Shown: piece by piece, positions 1 to 10,706 of the stretch
How the letters are laid out: the number at the start of each line of letters is the position of its first letter
How positions within the stretch are numbered: the stretch's first letter is position 1
Source of the DNA: Acidobacteriota bacterium
GTDB taxonomy: Bacteria; Acidobacteriota; Polarisedimenticolia; Gp22-AA2
Assembly (NCBI GenBank): GCA_016177515.1
Contig: JACOUZ010000266.1
Location: 1-17,627, forward strand
Direction of reading: 5' to 3'
Length of the DNA stretch: 17,627 nucleotides
Translations under genes and position numbers: made by a program
The notes under the pieces: model-generated
What the model was told of the DNA's origin: nothing
What the model saw: the letters and a program-made list of their open reading frames with translations, nothing else
Database searches by the model: none

Positions 1-3160
<3,160 letters not shown>

Positions 3161-3164
<4 letters not shown>

Positions 3165-3793
3165 GGCGCCCCCTGCGCGCGCTTCCGATCGCGGATTACC
3201 TTTCCGAGCTTGAGGATCTTCGAGCTGATCGCGAGGCGCGACCTGGAGGCCGCATCCACGTTGACTTCGAAGCGGACCATGTTCTGGTCCAGGGTGAGGC
3301 CCATCACCCCGCCGTCCAGTGCAAAGCGCTCGGCCTCGGAGACGGTCAGGACGTTCGCCCCCTGCAAGTGGCGCAGGATCTCCCGCAGTCGCGGACTCTC
3401 CGACCGGCCGAGAAACAGGACGTGGCAGCCGGCCAGGTTGTCGAGCGATGCGGCCCTGACCACGGTGACCGGATGGCCGTTCACGCTCTTCCCCTCGACC
3501 ACGCGCTGGAGCGCGTCCCCGATCAGATCGTCGCCCAGGATCGCGAACACCATGGGCGCCGCGGGCGCCCCGAACGCTTCCTCCGGCCAGTCGACGAATT
3601 TGGCGACGGTGTAGACGAAGCTGGCCTTGACCTCCTGATCGAACAGCGGCGGCGGCTCGGGTTGGGCAGAGGGTGATCCGGAAGGCGCGGCCAGGAGGGC
3701 GGCGCAGACGACCATCGCAGCCGCGGCAGGAATGCCGCCCCCCGCAGGGGGGCATTCACCTTTCCGATGGCGAGGCGCCACCCGCGGACGCAT
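3161..3793 (-). CDS. YfiR/DUF4154-family secreted regulatory protein
   Basis: About 210 residues, close to the family size. After an N-terminal export signal (hydrophobic AAAAMVVCAALLAAP, small residues near SAQP), the mature part opens with the hallmark KASFVYTVAKFVDWP. It continues with FAILGDD, a single-Cys GCHVLFLG strand, and ends with SSKILKLGKVI, all typical of YfiR. In Pseudomonas, YfiR is a periplasmic inhibitor of the CHASE8-containing diguanylate cyclase YfiN. Here the partner is instead the CHASE8 hybrid kinase whose ATG overlaps this stop codon. Start: the frame opens further upstream at GTG 3835, but ATG 3793 has GGAG five bases ahead and gives a more sensible, though long, signal peptide, so 3793 is preferred. 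A candidate sigma70 promoter lies at 3885-3913. Confidence 0.9.
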
Positions 3794-3884
3794 GGAGTCT
3801 CCAACGAGGCGGCCGGCCGGGCTCGTCCGGATCACTCCATCCGCCTCTCGTGCCGCAACCTGCGGCTCCCGGCCGATGGCGGCA

Positions 3885-3913
3885 AATATAGGGCTCCTTC
3901 AGCCGGGCGGCAA
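3885..3913 (-). promoter_or_regulatory. Candidate sigma70 promoter for the yfiR-kinase operon
   Basis: Minus-strand TTGCCG (3913-3908), 17-bp spacer, TATATT (3890-3885). Predicted transcription start is near 3878, giving a leader of about 85 nt before ATG 3793. An AT-rich -10 stands out in this GC-rich DNA. Start site is not verified. Confidence 0.5.
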
Positions 3914-3920
3914 CGCCCGG
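3903..3920. repeat. Perfect 7-bp inverted repeat between yfiR and glcG-like genes
   Basis: CCGGGCG-GCAA-CGCCCGG. It overlaps the -35 of the candidate yfiR promoter, so it could be an operator, or an RNA hairpin if transcribed. A weak plus-strand TATACT (3929-3934) nearby might serve the glcG-like gene but has no good -35. GC-only arms of this length can arise by chance. Confidence 0.3.
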
Positions 3921-4002
3921 GGTTGTTGTATACTCCGTCAAAAATCTGCCCGCAGGCGCTCGAGGAGGGTCGGGGAGCGGCCGGCCGGGCCCGGGGGAAG
4001 GG

Positions 4003-4461
4003 ATGCCGAAGGCGGACTACATCACCAGGATCTCACCTCGCCTGACCCTGCGGGGCGCCCGCCTGATGATGGCCGCGGCAGTGCGCAAGGCCCAGGCGAT
4101 CGGGGTCGCGATGGACATCGCGGTCGTGGACGACGCGGGGCACCTGCTGGTGTTCAACCGGATGGATGGCGCCAAGCTGAGCAGCATCGACATCGCCATC
4201 TCCAAGGCCTGGACGGCGGCCTGCGCCCGCCGCGCCACGCACGAGTATGCCGAGATCGCCGGGCCCGGCCGGCCGGCCTTCGGCATCCACGTCAGCAACC
4301 ACGGCCGCTTCATGATCGTCGGCGGCGGCCTGCCGGTCCATGAGGACGGCCAGATCGTCGGCGGCATCGGCTGCAGCAGCGGCACCATCCAGCAGGATTG
4401 CGAGGTTGCGACGGCCGGCATCAAGGCGCTGGCCTCCCGGACCCGGCGGTCCCGGCGCTAG
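4003..4461 (+). CDS. GlcG/HbpS-family (DUF336) protein
   Basis: 152 residues, the usual size for this family of small proteins, members of which bind haem or accompany glycolate, diol or hydroxyacid metabolism. Seen: LTLRGARLMMAAAVRKAQ at the N-terminus, the core AVVDDAGHLLVFNRMDGAK, then IAISKAWTA, GRPAFGIHVSN, IVGGGLPV and IVGGIGCSSGT, in the order expected for the family. The ATG follows a purine-rich GGGGGAAGG. No signal peptide is visible, so it is probably cytoplasmic, unlike the secreted Streptomyces HbpS. It is divergent from the YfiR-kinase operon and its last 41 bases overlap convergently with the DUF72 gene. Its substrate cannot be read from context. Confidence 0.85.
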   Translation: MPKADYITRISPRLTLRGARLMMAAAVRKAQAIGVAMDIAVVDDAGHLLVFNRMDGAKLSSIDIAISKAWTAACARRATHEYAEIAGPGRPAFGIHVSNHGRFMIVGGGLPVHEDGQIVGGIGCSSGTIQQDCEVATAGIKALASRTRRSRR

Positions 4462-5263
4462 GATTCCTTCCCTCCCACATCTCCCGGAACAGATCGATCG
4501 ATCCGATGGCGTAACCGGCGTAGTGATTGTTGAAGTAGCCGTAAACCGTCACGCCGCGATCGAGGATGCCGCGGATCGCCGGGATCCAGCGCCCCATGTC
4601 GCGCCGCCGATCCACGAGCAGGCGGTCCCAGCGCGTCGTCCTTTTTTCGATCGCCTTGCGGTCCCCCAGCCAGCGGATATACGCGAAATCGGCCGTCAGC
4701 ACCCCCTCCCGGCGCATGAGCTGCTCGACGCCGAAGAACCAGGGGTGGTCGATAAGCGCCAGAGCCACGCGGTGCCGCCGCAGGAGGGCGAGAAGGCGCG
4801 CGGTCACGAAGGTCTTGTTGCGCACCTCGACCGCGTAACGGCGGTCCGGGGGAAGGGAAGGCAGGAAGGCCTCCAGGCGGTCTATGAACGGGTTCGGATC
4901 GGGAAACTCCTCCTTGCGGAAGTAGCGGAACTGCAACAGGAGGGGCCCGAGGCGGCCGCCGAGCCGGTCCATGACGCGCAGGAAGGCGTCGCGCTCGGGA
5001 GCGCAATCGAGAAGCAGCTTCTCGTGGGTGATGACCTGGGGAAACTTGGCGGCGAACGTGAAGCCGGGGGGCGTGCGCTCCCGCCAGCCGTCCACCATCT
5101 TCTCGCCCGGAATTTTGTAGAAGGTGGCGTCCACCTCGACCGTATCGGAATGCCGCGCGTAATGCGCCAGGAACTCGGCGGGCGGCGTACCGGGAGGGTA
5201 GAACACCCCCTCCCAGGAAGGGGCGCTCCAGCTCGAGGCGCCGATGCACAGCCGCGGGTCCAA
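4421..5263 (-). CDS. DUF72 (YecE-like) family protein
   Basis: 280 residues with a TIM-barrel-like DUF72 pattern: CIGASSWSAPSWEGVFYPP at the N-terminus, VEVDATFYKIP, FTFAAKFPQVITH, GPLLLQFRYF, YAVEVRNKTF, LALIDHPWF, ADFAYIRWLG and the C-terminal VTVYGYFNNHYAGYA. The family is widespread and its biochemical role is not established. The start is a TTG just 19 bases after the thioesterase stop, preceded by GGGAGGAG about nine bases upstream. The next in-frame possibilities would cut into the conserved first strand. It is the last gene of the 7316-4421 cluster, and its C-terminal codons overlap the end of the glcG-like gene on the other strand. Confidence 0.88.
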   Translation of the reverse strand: MDPRLCIGASSWSAPSWEGVFYPPGTPPAEFLAHYARHSDTVEVDATFYKIPGEKMVDGWRERTPPGFTFAAKFPQVITHEKLLLDCAPERDAFLRVMDRLGGRLGPLLLQFRYFRKEEFPDPNPFIDRLEAFLPSLPPDRRYAVEVRNKTFVTARLLALLRRHRVALALIDHPWFFGVEQLMRREGVLTADFAYIRWLGDRKAIEKRTTRWDRLLVDRRRDMGRWIPAIRGILDRGVTVYGYFNNHYAGYAIGSIDLFREMWEGRNPSAGTAGSGRPAP

Positions 5264-5282
5264 AGCCCTGCGCTCCTCCCGA

Positions 5283-5722
5283 TCACGCGCCGGGCGGGAT
5301 CTCCCGTCCTTCGAACTCCTCGATGGCCGCCCGCAGCGCCGGATCGAGCGGCCGGGTCTTCTTTTCGGCGTAGTCGTAGACGGCCTGGACGGTCCTCCCC
5401 TCCGCCACCACGCGGCCGGTCCGCTCGTCGCTCAGCAGGTACTCGAACGTGAAGGAGGAGCGCCCGAACGATCCCACGCGGATCTGGCAGGCCAGATCGT
5501 CCTCGACCGTGGCCGGACTCCTGAAATCGCACTCGGCCCGCGCCAGGATGTAATCCAGCGACTTGCGGGAGCGGATCGCCGGAACCGCCCGCCAGTAGGC
5601 GATGCGGGCGTTCTCGAAGTAGGTGAAGAAAACGGCGTTGTTGACGTGCCCCATGCTGTCCATGTCGCGGAAGCGCACCTCGATCGGCACCGACAGGGGG
5701 TACCGTCCCGACGCTCCGGCGC

Positions 5723-5726
<4 letters not shown>
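5283..5726 (-). CDS. Hotdog-fold acyl-CoA thioesterase (4HBT/YbgC-like)
   Basis: 147 residues. The N-terminal segment VRFRDMDSMGHVNNAVFFTY followed by FENAR is the 4-hydroxybenzoyl-CoA thioesterase-type signature, with likely catalytic D23, H27 and the NN pair. It is followed by the long helix and the strands FRSPATVEDDLACQIRVGS and VAEGRTVQAVYD. It would hydrolyse an acyl-CoA or acyl-ACP thioester in the cytoplasm; the substrate is not evident. The start is taken as GTG 5726, which overlaps the SDR stop as GTGA; an adjacent GTG at 5729 is equally possible. No ATG lies upstream of the catalytic motif in this frame that does not run far back into the SDR gene. Translational coupling to the SDR is likely, since no strong ribosome-binding site is present. 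Confidence 0.87.
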
Positions 5727-6523
<797 letters not shown>

Positions 6524-6533
6524 CACACCCTCC

Positions 6534-7316
6534 CTAGAAACTCCGGCTTGGCGGCCGCACGGCTCTCCACATCAGGCTCTGCCGCTCGAATTTCAGGCGC
6601 CCGTCCTCCCGCCACACTCTCAGCCCGCACCGATCGTCTCCGACCGACGCCTCCATCAGGAGGCGAGCCCGCTCGCGCTCCCCCTGCGCGGGGAAGGCGC
6701 GGTCGATCCACTCGTCGAAATCGATGACGAAGGCCACCGGCGCCTCCTCGAAGCCGGCGAGCCCCGCCGCGGCGGCCAGGTCCCGGAACTCGCCGCTTGT
6801 GAGCGTGCGGACGTGCGACACGTCCCGCAGCCGCTCGATCGTTTCGTGGTACTCGCGCTGCCGCGCGTCCTCCGGGGCGCGCATGTCCTCCACGATCACG
6901 CGCCCCCCCGGGCGCAGCACGCGCGCCATCTCACGCAGCACCGTTCCGGGCGCGGCGAAATGATGGCATGAGTTGCGGCAGAGCGCCACGTCGAACGTCC
7001 CGTCCGGGAACGGCAGCCGATCGACGTTTCCCTGCACGTAGCGCCCGCCGCGCGCCAGGGCCTCGCGGATCATCTCCCGCGTCAGGTCGATGCCGGCCGT
7101 CAGGAGCCCCGCCCGCTCCAGGGCGCCGGTCACGATCCCGGGACCGCAGGCGACGTCCAGGGCCCGCTCGCCGGGCCGCGGCCGCAGGAAGTCGAGCAGC
7201 CGCGAGAGCCGCGCGGGATCGGTCTGCAGCGGGCTTCTGGCGAAGGCCTGCGCCTGCCGCGCGAACGCCTTCTGCACCGTCGACGGTCCGGGCTTCCGGG
7301 GTCCCCTGTCTCCCAC
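6534..7316 (-). CDS. Class I SAM-dependent methyltransferase (Methyltransf_11/UbiE-like)
   Basis: 260 residues. Motif I ALDVACGPGIV (52-62), acidic D77 closing strand 2 (GIDLT), GNVDRLPFPDGTFDVALCRN (96-115) and the post-motif MARVLRPGGRVIVEDM (130-145) form a complete SAM-binding Rossmann core. The arrangement resembles UbiE/MenG-type and other small-molecule C- or O-methyltransferases; the C-terminal cap gives no specific substrate. Start: GTG 7316 behind a GGGGGG stretch. It is first in a minus-strand cluster with the SDR, thioesterase and DUF72 genes. Its promoter would lie in 7317-7433, where a TAGAAT (7343-7338) is visible without a convincing -35. Confidence 0.9.
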   Translation of the reverse strand: MGDRGPRKPGPSTVQKAFARQAQAFARSPLQTDPARLSRLLDFLRPRPGERALDVACGPGIVTGALERAGLLTAGIDLTREMIREALARGGRYVQGNVDRLPFPDGTFDVALCRNSCHHFAAPGTVLREMARVLRPGGRVIVEDMRAPEDARQREYHETIERLRDVSHVRTLTSGEFRDLAAAAGLAGFEEAPVAFVIDFDEWIDRAFPAQGERERARLLMEASVGDDRCGLRVWREDGRLKFERQSLMWRAVRPPSRSF

Positions 7317-7350
7317 GCCACCCCCCGAGGGATTGACATTCTACCCCGAG

Positions 7351-7372
7351 CGCCCCCGACCCGCCGGGGGCG
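7351..7372. repeat. Perfect 7-bp inverted repeat between two divergent genes (operator candidate)
   Basis: CGCCCCC, 8-bp centre, GGGGGCG. It sits midway between a minus-strand TAGAAT (7343-7338) and a plus-strand TATAAT (7388-7393), where the -35 regions of both divergent promoters would fall. A shared operator or activator site is possible, but such GC-only arms are weak evidence. Confidence 0.3.
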
Positions 7373-7384
7373 TGACGGTCGGCG

Positions 7385-7393
7385 TGCTATAAT
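7385..7393 (+). promoter_or_regulatory. Extended -10 promoter for the secreted hypothetical gene
   Basis: TG-C-TATAAT: a perfect -10 hexamer with the TGn extension. No TTGACA-like -35 exists at 16-18 bp; a TTGACA at 7333-7338 is too far away. Transcription would begin near 7400, about 34 nt before ATG 7434. Confidence 0.5.
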
Positions 7394-7433
7394 TTCCGCC
7401 TCGTTTCGGACGCCGAACGCCCTCGATGCAGGA

Positions 7434-8174
7434 ATGGCGCCCTTTCTCCGGAGACGCGCGTTGCGGCGAATCCCTAGGAGCCTGTACGAGTATTGGGCCG
7501 GGCCCGGCCGAATACTCGGACAGGCTCCGAGGGTGGCGTTCCTCCTTCTGATCCTCCTGCCCGGCGCCGCCGCGCCGGCGGCCCCCGCGACCGGAGAACC
7601 CCCTGCCGGCGGAGCGCCCGCGCCGCCCGCGGGCAACGTGGCGGGCGGGGCGAAGACGATCGAGCTGCACGCCGGGATCCCCGGCGTCGCCTACATCGGC
7701 CAGCCGCTCGCCGATGTGCTGAAGAAGTTCCCGGACGCGGAGGTCGCGCCGTTCGCCGGGCAGGAGGACGCGACGACCGTCAAGGTCCCTGCGGCGGGCA
7801 TCTCGTGCATCGTCGTGGGCGCTCCCGACCACATGAAGGTCGCATCCGTGGGCTTCAATCTGGAGGGGACTTACGAGGGCATCGGCGAGGGGGGCTTCCG
7901 CACTCGTGAGGGGATCGGAAAAGGATCGACGGTGAACGATTTGCTCGGCGCCTACGGTCCCCCTGCGGAACAGGTGACCGAGCGCCCGCGCGGCACCGCG
8001 CCGCGGGCGGACGCAAAGAACGATCCGTCCCTGCCGCAGAAGTACCAGTACGCCAGCGACGGCGGTGCGGTCAGGACCTATTTTTCGGTCGAGAACTACC
8101 GCGTGACCCGGATCGTGATCAACGACCTCGCCCCCCTGGAGCAGCACATCGTCAAGGGGCGCCCGAAGAAGTGA
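7434..8174 (+). CDS. Secreted protein of unknown function with a palindrome-encoded N-terminal insert
   Basis: 246 residues, family not recognised. Basic residues 1-12 are followed by a 21-residue stretch encoded by a 62-bp palindrome (residues about 13-33), then a hydrophobic core VAFLLLILLPGAAAP (34-48) and a Pro/Ala/Gly-rich linker to about residue 72. No lipobox Cys is present, so Sec export is likely. The mature domain has two similar-looking elements: YIGQPLADVLKKFPDA (87-102) and GIGKGSTVNDLLGAYGPP (160-177). It then has YQYASDGG and a strand pair ending VTRIVIND. This loosely resembles small BamE/SmpA-like two-strand units, but that is only a visual impression. Start: ATG 7434 has only AGGA immediately adjacent. 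GTG 7533, just after the palindrome, is an alternative but lacks basic residues and a spaced ribosome-binding site. The end overlaps the convergent MFS gene by 23 bp. Confidence 0.72.
   Translation: MAPFLRRRALRRIPRSLYEYWAGPGRILGQAPRVAFLLLILLPGAAAPAAPATGEPPAGGAPAPPAGNVAGGAKTIELHAGIPGVAYIGQPLADVLKKFPDAEVAPFAGQEDATTVKVPAAGISCIVVGAPDHMKVASVGFNLEGTYEGIGEGGFRTREGIGKGSTVNDLLGAYGPPAEQVTERPRGTAPRADAKNDPSLPQKYQYASDGGAVRTYFSVENYRVTRIVINDLAPLEQHIVKGRPKK
7472..7533. repeat. 62-bp near-perfect palindrome inside the 5' coding region
   Basis: Symmetric about 7502/7503: 28 of 31 base pairs match. Mismatches are A7476/G7529, A7486/G7519 and G7495/G7510. The centre is GGGCCC (7500-7505), so there is no separate loop. 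Arms contain GGAGCCTGT and CGAGTATT on the left, mirrored as AATACTCG and ACAGGCTCC on the right. The arms are not GC-only, so chance is unlikely. It is open in the gene's reading frame. I saw no second copy in this window. Best read as a dispersed palindromic element (REP- or RPE-like) or a strong mRNA hairpin. Confidence 0.85.
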
Positions 8175-9423
8175 CCTCCCCGGGCGCCGGCGCCGGATCG
8201 TCCTGCCGCGAACCTTTCCCCAGCCAGAGGACCGAACCGACCGTCGCCAGGATTGCCGCCGACGCCAGGTAAGGCCAGCTCGGGTGGCGGGGGCCGTACA
8301 GCGACCCCGCCATGATCGGCCCCAGGATCCGGCCTGCCGAGTCGAACGAGTCCATGATCCCGATGGCCGCTCCCCGGCCGCGCGTCGTCCTCTTGGTGAT
8401 GAGCGAGGCGTTGGTCGGCCGCATGACCTGGTTCCCCACGCCGCTGACCAGGAGCGACGCCGTCAGGGACACCCGGCCCGTCGCCGCGATCACCAGGAGA
8501 AAGCCGAGCGCGTTGATCATCAGGCCGCCCAGCATCACGTTCTCCTCGCCGAGCGACTGGATGAGGCGTCCCAGGAGGAATCCCTGCACCAGGAAGACGG
8601 CGGTCCCCATGAACAGGAACATCACCCCCATGTCGCGCGCGCCGAAGCCGAAACGGGTCTGGATGAACAGCGGAAAAATCGATTCCAGCGCCGCCATCGC
8701 GAAGGTGACGAAGAACGCCACCAGGTAGAACCGCAGGAGCGGGCTGCCGATGGCCCGTAAATGCCGCGGCAGGCCCGGTCCGGAATCGATCGACATCAGC
8801 GGCGCCTCGCCTCCCCCCGGCACCGCCGCCGCGACTCCGGACGGCGCTTCGCGGGCCGCGGCTGCCCGCGTCCCCAGGCTCTCGCGCAGGAACGCCGCCG
8901 CCAGGAGGCCGGTCAGGAGATTGAGCGCGGCGGCCGCCAGGAATGGGACCCCATGCCCGAAGCGCGACAGGAGCCCGCCGAGCGCCGGCCCGAAGATGAA
9001 GCCCAGCCCCATCGCCGCTCCGAGGAAGCCCATCCCCCGCCCGCGGCTCTTGTCATCGGTCACGTCGGCGACGTAGGCCATAGCGGTCGGCAACGCCGCC
9101 GAGGACATCAACCCCGACAATCCGCGCGCGGCGTACAGCATCGGCAGCCCGGATGAGATCCCGAACAGCGCCAGGCCGGCGGCGTTCCCGAGCAGCCCCA
9201 GCAGGAGGACCGGCTTGCGGCCGATGCGATCGGAAAGATGCCCCCAGAACGGCGCGCACAGGAACTGCATCAGGGAGTAGAGCGTGAACAGCAGGCTGAT
9301 CTGGAACGCGGACGCCCGGTTCTCCTGCGCCTGGTAGGCGATGTTCGGGATGATAATGCCGACGCCGAGCATCAGCAGGAAGAGCGTCAGAAAAAGGATC
9401 GCGAGCGCCCGCCTGTTCAGCAC
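8152..9423 (-). CDS. MFS transporter, TetA/drug:H+ antiporter-like
   Basis: 423 residues, strongly hydrophobic, compatible with twelve membrane spans in two halves. These are separated by an Ala/Gly/Pro-rich cytoplasmic loop (about residues 190-225). The MFS motif A between TM2 and TM3 is clear (GHLSDRIGRKPVLLLG). The antiporter motif C region in TM5 reads GLGFIFGPALGG, which favours an exporter. The second half repeats the pattern with LLGRLIQSLGEENVML and GPIMAGSLYG. Substrate unknown. Start GTG 9423, with GGGGGA seven or so bases upstream, directly downstream of a near-consensus promoter (9453-9481). It is divergent from thiO. The short tail after TM12 is Pro/Ala-rich and overlaps the end of the convergent hypothetical gene. 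Confidence 0.92.
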   Translation of the reverse strand: MLNRRALAILFLTLFLLMLGVGIIIPNIAYQAQENRASAFQISLLFTLYSLMQFLCAPFWGHLSDRIGRKPVLLLGLLGNAAGLALFGISSGLPMLYAARGLSGLMSSAALPTAMAYVADVTDDKSRGRGMGFLGAAMGLGFIFGPALGGLLSRFGHGVPFLAAAALNLLTGLLAAAFLRESLGTRAAAAREAPSGVAAAVPGGGEAPLMSIDSGPGLPRHLRAIGSPLLRFYLVAFFVTFAMAALESIFPLFIQTRFGFGARDMGVMFLFMGTAVFLVQGFLLGRLIQSLGEENVMLGGLMINALGFLLVIAATGRVSLTASLLVSGVGNQVMRPTNASLITKRTTRGRGAAIGIMDSFDSAGRILGPIMAGSLYGPRHPSWPYLASAAILATVGSVLWLGKGSRQDDPAPAPGEVTSSGAP

Positions 9424-9452
9424 GTCCCGTCCCCCGCGCGTGAAAGCAGCCG

Positions 9453-9481
9453 ATGATAGGGAGCGCGCCCTCCCCTGTCAA
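9453..9481 (-). promoter_or_regulatory. Near-consensus sigma70 promoter for the MFS gene
   Basis: TTGACA (9481-9476), 17-bp spacer, TATCAT (9458-9453) on the minus strand; predicted start near 9446, leader about 23 nt. Among the strongest promoter matches in the window. Confidence 0.75.
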
Positions 9482-9499
9482 TCGCGCGCCGGGCCGGGG

Positions 9500-9528
9500 T
9501 TGCGGGCGCCGCGGGCGGGCGCTAGACT
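9500..9528 (+). promoter_or_regulatory. Candidate thiO promoter implying a leaderless mRNA
   Basis: TTGCGG (9500-9505), 17-bp spacer, TAGACT (9523-9528). The expected start site (about 9535) falls on or next to ATG 9538, which also has no Shine-Dalgarno sequence ahead of it. Confidence 0.5.
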
Positions 9529-9537
9529 CCGGCGATC

Positions 9538-10677
9538 ATGGGGCGGACACCGATCGACGACGTCATCGTCGTGGGCGGCGGGATCATCGGCCTGTCCATC
9601 GCGCGCGAGGCGGCCCGGTCCGGACTGCGCGTCCGCCTCTTCGAGAAGGGCGAGGTCGGGCGGGAGGCCTCCTCGGCTGCCGCCGGCCTGATCGGCCCGC
9701 AGATCGGACTGCAGCGCGATGATCCGCTGCAGTCCCTCGGCCTGGCCAGCCGCGATCTCTACCCCGCCTTCGCGCGGGAGATCGCCGGCGAGAGCGGCAT
9801 CGATCCCTGCCTGCTCGAGCGGGGAACCCTGGTGCTGGCGTGCGGCGCCGGCGAGATCGAGGAGATTGACCGCCAGGCCGCCTTTCACCGTTCCCTGGGC
9901 CTGGCCGCGGAGAGAGTGGGGGGCGAGGCGCTGCAGCGCCTCGAGCCTTCCCTCGGTCCCGGCTGCTCCGAGGGTCTCCACCTGCCGCGCGATTGGAGCG
10001 TCGACAACGTCCGGCTGGTGCAGGGGCTGGGCCGCGCGGCGGAGCGATCGGGGGCGCGCCTTCAGGCGGGGACGCGGGTCGATCGGATCCTGGTCGAGAA
10101 GGGGCGGGCGGCCGGCGTCGGCGCCGGCGGCGAAAGGTTTCCGGCGGGCGCGGTGGTGATCGCCGCAGGGGCGTGGACGCAGGAGATCGGCGGCGCCGGC
10201 ATCACTCCCCCGCCGTCCCACCCGGTGCGCGGCCAGATCGTTTGCCTGGGGCCGGCGGCGGCTCCGTGCCGCCCGCTCTATTCCCACGCCTGTTACCTCG
10301 TGCCGCGGCGGGACGGCCGGATCCTGGTCGGCAGCACCATGGAGCGCGCCGGCTTCGACAGGCAGGTGACCGCCGCGGGACTGGCGGCGCTGACCGCCGC
10401 GGCGCTCGCGATCGTCCCCGCCCTGCGCGGCGCGCCGTTCCACTCCGCCTGGGCCGGCCTGCGTCCGGCGACCGACGACGGCCTCCCGGCCATCGGCCCG
10501 GCCTCCGTGCCGGGTCTCGTGTACGCCTGCGGCCATCTCCGGAACGGCATCCTGCTCGCGCCGATCACGGCGCTCGTGGTGGGGCGGATGCTGCGCGGGG
10601 AGGATTCGGGATTCGACCTCGCCCGCTTCGATCCGCGGCGCTTCGCGGGCGCGGCGCGGGAACGGGAGGACGGCTGA
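9538..10677 (+). CDS. thiO: Glycine oxidase ThiO-like FAD-dependent amine oxidase
   Basis: 379 residues, DAO/ThiO family size. Seen: the N-terminal FAD-binding motif VIVVGGGIIGLSIAREAA (9-26), E36-type acidic residue in LFEKGEVGREASSAAAG, the ALVxAxGAWT-like strand VVIAAGAWTQEI, HPVRGQIVCL, the GLRPATDDGLPAIGP segment, and the C-terminal GHLRNGILLAPITA that is characteristic of ThiO. ThiO oxidises glycine to iminoglycine (dehydroglycine) for the thiazole of thiamine in aerobes, releasing H2O2. No other thiamine gene lies in the window, so a related D-amino-acid or sarcosine-type oxidase cannot be fully excluded. It is transcribed away from the MFS gene and converges on the deoxyhypusine-synthase-like gene with a 29-bp gap. 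The likely transcript is leaderless. Confidence 0.85.
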   Translation: MGRTPIDDVIVVGGGIIGLSIAREAARSGLRVRLFEKGEVGREASSAAAGLIGPQIGLQRDDPLQSLGLASRDLYPAFAREIAGESGIDPCLLERGTLVLACGAGEIEEIDRQAAFHRSLGLAAERVGGEALQRLEPSLGPGCSEGLHLPRDWSVDNVRLVQGLGRAAERSGARLQAGTRVDRILVEKGRAAGVGAGGERFPAGAVVIAAGAWTQEIGGAGITPPPSHPVRGQIVCLGPAAAPCRPLYSHACYLVPRRDGRILVGSTMERAGFDRQVTAAGLAALTAAALAIVPALRGAPFHSAWAGLRPATDDGLPAIGPASVPGLVYACGHLRNGILLAPITALVVGRMLRGEDSGFDLARFDPRRFAGAAREREDG

Positions 10678-10706
10678 CGGCCGGTGCGGGAGATCCGCCG
10701 CCGTGA

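Noticed and set aside
7333..7338. Perfect TTGACA on the plus strand upstream of the hypothetical gene
   Set aside because: It is 49 bp from the TATAAT at 7388 and no -10 lies 16-18 bp downstream, so it cannot be paired.
7341..8147. A minus-strand open frame opposite the secreted hypothetical gene
   Set aside because: It reads through the same palindrome and so looks partly similar to the plus-strand product. It lacks a promoter, ribosome-binding site or export signal, whereas the plus strand has TGCTATAAT and a hydrophobic signal.
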